A DNA stretch of 64,000 bases from Roseisolibacter agri (GTDB taxonomy: Bacteria > Gemmatimonadota > Gemmatimonadetes > Gemmatimonadales > Gemmatimonadaceae). The translations under genes were made by a program, and so were the position numbers. This document shows, one piece after another, positions 61,119-64,000 of the stretch (position 1 is the stretch's first letter; every line of letters begins with the position of its first letter). The notes beneath the pieces were generated by a model. The model had not been told where the DNA came from. It was given only the letters and a program-made list of their open reading frames with translations, and searched no databases. The DNA lies in the NCBI RefSeq assembly GCF_030159095.1, contig NZ_BRXS01000005.1:496001-560000 (forward strand). Reading direction: 5' to 3'.

Positions 61119-62321
61119 TCAGACCTCGGTCCAGCGGCGCAGCGTGCGGACCGCCGGCGCCATCGGCGCGCGCGGGGCCACGGGCGCGAGCGGCGCCGCC
61201 CGCGGCGTGCGGAGGATGCGCACGCCGCCCGGCAGGGGCGCCATCGGCGCCATCGGGGCCATGGGCGCCATCGGAGCCATGGGCGCCATCGCGGGCATCG
61301 GCATGCGCGGCAGCGTGAACAGCCCATCCTCGCCGAAGCCGAAGCCCGCGCCGCCCTCGTACTTGAACACGTCCGCGGCGCGCCCGACCTTCACGGTGAC
61401 GTTGCGGTACGCGCCGTCGCGCCACACGCGCAGCGTCACGTCGTCGCCCGGCTTCGCCTTGCGCAGCTCGCGCGTGAAGCGCGACGCCCGCGCGCTGCCC
61501 GACATGCGGTCCTCGACGTCCTCACGCGGCACGCGCACGTCGACGTTGTTGATGGCGGCGATGCGCTCGCCCTCCACCAGCCCCGCCTTCTCGGCCGGGC
61601 CGCCGCTGGTGATGCTGCTGACGAAGAGGCCGAGCGTGTCGCGCACGGAGCCCGACGGCTGCACCGCGATGCCGAGCGCGGGGCGGCGCTCCGCCTGCAC
61701 GCGCATGCTGTCGCGCCACGCGCGGACGCTCGCCTCGGCGCGCGCGCGGCCGGCCGAGTCGCGGCCGAACACGTAGCCGCTGGCGCCGCCGGGGAGCGTG
61801 AAGACACGCGCGCCGTTCGTCTGCGCGAGGCTCTCGCCGCTGACGGTCTTCACCTTCACCGTGCGGCGCTCGCTGCCGCGCGCGACCACCAGCGTGACCT
61901 CGTCGCCCGGCTTGAGCGCGGCCAGCGCGCGCGTCAGGCGGCGCGCGCCGAGGCCCTGCAGCTCGGGATCGTCGGCGTCCTCGCGGGCGACGGTGAGCGA
62001 GGTGCCGTTGATCGAGACGATGCGGTCGCCCTCCTCGATCCCGGCCTTGGCGGCGGGGCCGCCGTCACTGACGTCGGCGATGCGCACGCCGCGGTCGTCG
62101 CCCGAGCCGAGCATGATGCCGAGGACGGCGCGGTTGTCGTCGTTGGTCCACGAGCGGATGCGCGTGAAGCCGTCGCCGCGCTCGACGTAGACGTCGCCGC
62201 CGCGCGCGGTGGAGGGGGCGGGCGTGCGGGTGCGCACCTGCGCGCCCAGGGTGGCGGGGTCGGCGGCGCCGGCGGCGGCGGAAAGCGCCAGCGCGGCGAG
62301 GGAGACGTGGAGGGGTCGCAT
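61119..62321 (-). CDS. Secreted double-PDZ protein with Met-Ala-Pro repeat
   Basis: 400 residues. Signal peptide (PLHVSLAALALSAAAGAAD). PDZ-like domain 1 is about 65-165 (LGIMLGSGDDRGVRIADVSD, AGIEEGDRIVSINGTSLTVA) and PDZ-like domain 2 about 225-320 (LGIAVQPSGSVRDTLGLFVS, AGLVEGERIAAINNVDVRV). No protease domain is present. A perfect tandem of MAP triplets (PMAPMAPMAPMAP) follows at about 352-369, then an Arg/Ala/Pro tail. Likely a periplasmic or surface scaffold that binds peptide C-termini; function unknown. Confidence 0.85.
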   Translation of the reverse strand: MRPLHVSLAALALSAAAGAADPATLGAQVRTRTPAPSTARGGDVYVERGDGFTRIRSWTNDDNRAVLGIMLGSGDDRGVRIADVSDGGPAAKAGIEEGDRIVSINGTSLTVAREDADDPELQGLGARRLTRALAALKPGDEVTLVVARGSERRTVKVKTVSGESLAQTNGARVFTLPGGASGYVFGRDSAGRARAEASVRAWRDSMRVQAERRPALGIAVQPSGSVRDTLGLFVSSITSGGPAEKAGLVEGERIAAINNVDVRVPREDVEDRMSGSARASRFTRELRKAKPGDDVTLRVWRDGAYRNVTVKVGRAADVFKYEGGAGFGFGEDGLFTLPRMPMPAMAPMAPMAPMAPMAPMAPLPGGVRILRTPRAAPLAPVAPRAPMAPAVRTLRRWTEV

Positions 62322-62404
62322 CGGAAGGTCGCTCCGGAGTGGCGAGGGGTTCGCCGATGTGACACCGGGCGCGCGCGGCAGGGTTGCCGCCCGCCGCCCG
62401 CCCC

Positions 62405-63496
62405 TCAGCCCCGGCTCGTCCCGCCGTTCCGCGCCTCGGCCACCGTCTCGTGCGCCTCCGCGAGGTCCGACGCCTTCGCTTCGGGCGCCTGCTGCTCGGC
62501 CGCCGCCTCGGGCTCCAGGTCCAGGACCAGGTGCACCGGGAAGTGGTCGGACCCGACGTAGCCGAGGCGCGCGATGCGCACGAGCCGGAGGCGGTCGGAG
62601 AAGAAGACGTGGTCCAGCGGCCAGCGCAGCCCCGGATAGCGCGCGTGGAAGGTGCTGTAGAAGCCGCGCCCCTTCCGCGGGTCGAGCAGGCGGCTCGTCT
62701 TCTGGAAGAGGCGCGTGGTGCGCGACCACGCGACGTCGTTCAGGTCGCCGAGCACGATGACCGGGAGCCGCGCGTCGCGCACGCGCTTGCCCACCAGCAG
62801 CAGCTCGGCGTCGCGCTCCAGCGACTCGTCGCTCTCGCCGGGCGCGGGCGGACGCGGGTGCACGCAGTTGAGCCAGAGCGGCTCGCCGCCGCGCAGCCGC
62901 ACCGTCGCCTGCATCGACGGGATGTCCGGCTTCAGCAGGAACTCGATGCGCGCGTCCTCCAGCGGCAGCCGCGAGTAGAGCAGCATCCCGTACGTGTTCT
63001 CGAGCGCGCAGCGCAGCGCGTGTGGATGCGACCCGGCGAACGCCGCGTCGAGGCGCTCCTGCCACCAGTGGTCGGTCTCGACGAACAGCATGACATCGGG
63101 ATCGACCGCGCGCACGACGCCGATCAGCCGGTCGGACTCGCGGTTGGTCTGCAGGACGTTGGACTCGACGAGCGAGAGCGCGCGCGCCGGCTCGGGATGC
63201 CGCGCGTGCTGCACCTCGCGCGGCGCGAGGCGCGTGTAGCGCCAGATGGCCGCGCCCTGCACCACGAGCACGGCGCCGAGCGCCCCCTGCACGCCCTGGT
63301 CGGGGAGGAACTCGACGCCGCCGGTCATCGCCCACAGCCCCAGCGACGCGAGCGCCGCCACGAACAGCTGCACGCGCGGGAAGTCCCACACGCGCACCCA
63401 CCAGTACTTGGCCCGCACGAGCGAGAGGGCGGTGGCGCCGACCGCCACCGCCCCCAGCACCAGCGCGACGCCCACGAGCACGCCGTCGAGGCTCAT
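62405..63496 (-). CDS. Membrane-anchored EEP-family hydrolase
   Basis: 363 residues. Two or three N-terminal hydrophobic segments (VLVGVALVLGAVAVGATALS, VQLFVAALASLGLWAMTGGV, ALGAVLVVQGAAIWRYTRL), then an endonuclease/exonuclease/phosphatase domain: LSLVESNVLQTNRESDRLIG, MLFVETDHWWQ, LWLNCVHPRPP, VIVLGDLNDVAWSRTTRLFQ, WPLDHVFFSD and YVGSDHFPVHL. All core catalytic Asp, Asn and His residues are visible. The substrate could be phospholipid, nucleic acid or other. Same strand as leuS, 13 bp downstream of it. Confidence 0.88.
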   Translation of the reverse strand: MSLDGVLVGVALVLGAVAVGATALSLVRAKYWWVRVWDFPRVQLFVAALASLGLWAMTGGVEFLPDQGVQGALGAVLVVQGAAIWRYTRLAPREVQHARHPEPARALSLVESNVLQTNRESDRLIGVVRAVDPDVMLFVETDHWWQERLDAAFAGSHPHALRCALENTYGMLLYSRLPLEDARIEFLLKPDIPSMQATVRLRGGEPLWLNCVHPRPPAPGESDESLERDAELLLVGKRVRDARLPVIVLGDLNDVAWSRTTRLFQKTSRLLDPRKGRGFYSTFHARYPGLRWPLDHVFFSDRLRLVRIARLGYVGSDHFPVHLVLDLEPEAAAEQQAPEAKASDLAEAHETVAEARNGGTSRG

Positions 63497-63509
63497 CGCG
63501 TGCGCCCGC

Positions 63510-64000
63510 TCAGACGACCAGGTTGAGCAGGCGTCCGGGCACGAAGATGATCTTCCGCGGCTCGCCGGTGACGAACTTGGCGATCGATGGCTCGGCCATC
63601 GCCGCGGCGAGCGCGTCCTGCTGCGTCGCCTGCGGCGCGAGCTGCACCGTGCCGCGCGTCTTGCCGTTCACCTGCACGGCGAGCGTGATCGACTCCTCGG
63701 CCGCGAGCGCCGCGTCGAACGCCGGCCAGCCGGCGTCGAGCACGCTGCCCGTGTTGCCGCCGCGCTCCCACAGCTCCTCGGCCAGGTGCGGCGCGAAGCT
63801 GGCGACCAGCTGCACGAGCGGCATGACCTCGTCGCGGTGCGGCGTGCGCTCGCCCTTCCGCAGCACGTTGACGTACTCCATCATCGCCGCGATCGCCGTG
63901 TTGTACGACAGGCGCGGCACGTCGTCGCCGACCTTGCGGATGGTCTGGTGCAGCTTGCGCAGCACGGCGGCGTCGGGCGCGCCGTCGGTCGTCATGTCGC
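63510..64000 (-). CDS. leuS: Leucyl-tRNA synthetase, C-terminal part
   Basis: The gene enters from the right edge; only the last about 163 codons are present. LHQTIRKVGDDVPRLSYNTA, IAAMMEYVNVLRKGERTPHR, the anticodon-binding helices (FAPHLAEELWERGGNTGSVL) and the C-terminal VQVNGKTRGTVQLAPQATQQ and EPRKIIFVPGRLLNLVV are diagnostic of LeuRS. The catalytic HIGH and KMSKS motifs lie beyond 64000. No defect is visible in the part seen. Confidence 0.92.
   Translation of the reverse strand, partial: DMTTDGAPDAAVLRKLHQTIRKVGDDVPRLSYNTAIAAMMEYVNVLRKGERTPHRDEVMPLVQLVASFAPHLAEELWERGGNTGSVLDAGWPAFDAALAAEESITLAVQVNGKTRGTVQLAPQATQQDALAAAMAEPSIAKFVTGEPRKIIFVPGRLLNLVV

Overview
The window is a GC-rich, gene-dense stretch of a bacterial chromosome. 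Gene content points to Gemmatimonadota (Gemmatimonadaceae-like), which is inference: a DUF1800 protein, a DUF5916/CBM9-like outer-membrane protein, a carboxypeptidase-regulatory-domain TonB receptor ending in Phe, an EF-G-2-type GTPase, ThyX rather than ThyA, and GGDEF/EAL signalling. There is no prophage, insertion sequence, CRISPR array, rRNA or recognisable tRNA. Housekeeping anchors are gyrA, leuS (C-terminal part), sucB, lpdA, thyX and otsAB. Most very long antisense reading frames are GC-bias shadows.

Layout. 1-6.4 kb: truncated DUF1800 secreted protein, a membrane-anchored GGDEF/EAL enzyme and two unknown proteins. 7-13.7 kb: EF-G-2-like GTPase, a short CarboxypepD_reg/plug-like secreted protein, a DUF5916 barrel and a small lipoprotein. 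14-20.2 kb: a compact six-gene operon of exported proteins (two paralogous subunit-like proteins, a PapD-like chaperone, two further small secreted proteins and a 968-residue barrel protein in the usher position). I read it as an unconventional chaperone-usher-like surface-fibre system. 20.5-28.6 kb: thyX, a GlcD-like FAD oxidase, a squalene-synthase-like enzyme and a large TonB-dependent receptor. 28.7-37.2 kb: a run of minus-strand genes including 3-hydroxyacyl-CoA dehydrogenase, lipoprotein, cytochrome c, zinc-ribbon protein, an RNase HI-like protein lacking two catalytic acids, an M20 peptidase and a GHMP sugar kinase. 37.3-43.3 kb: otsA-otsB, a phasin-like protein with a histone-H1-like tail, a family III CoA-transferase homologue lacking its usual Asp, and an ECF sigma factor coupled to a small membrane protein. 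43.5-48.7 kb: lpdA, sucB, a zinc-type quinone oxidoreductase and a TM-helix channel-like protein. 49-64 kb: gyrA, threonine dehydratase, a response-regulator diguanylate cyclase, a saccharopine-dehydrogenase-like protein, dacB, a NagX-like acyltransferase, a double-PDZ protein, an EEP hydrolase and leuS.

The most unusual non-coding feature is a set of at least 13 long intergenic inverted repeats in four classes (A-D). Class A arms are built from tandem 15-nt units (GAGGACGRNRNVGCG) around a conserved centre. Classes B, C and D have arms of GGAT-containing units; B, D and some C copies share a GCTCCG...CGGAGC apex. They occur as composites (C-B, C-D, D-C) joined by a GGCGCGCCGGRCCCGAA linker. 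They mostly sit at gene 3' ends, but one copy lies between divergent genes, so they are not simply terminators. Ordinary GC-hairpin terminators are also present. Several promoters share a TAGATT-type -10, and at least three genes have a -10-like hexamer 6 nt before the start codon, suggesting leaderless mRNAs.
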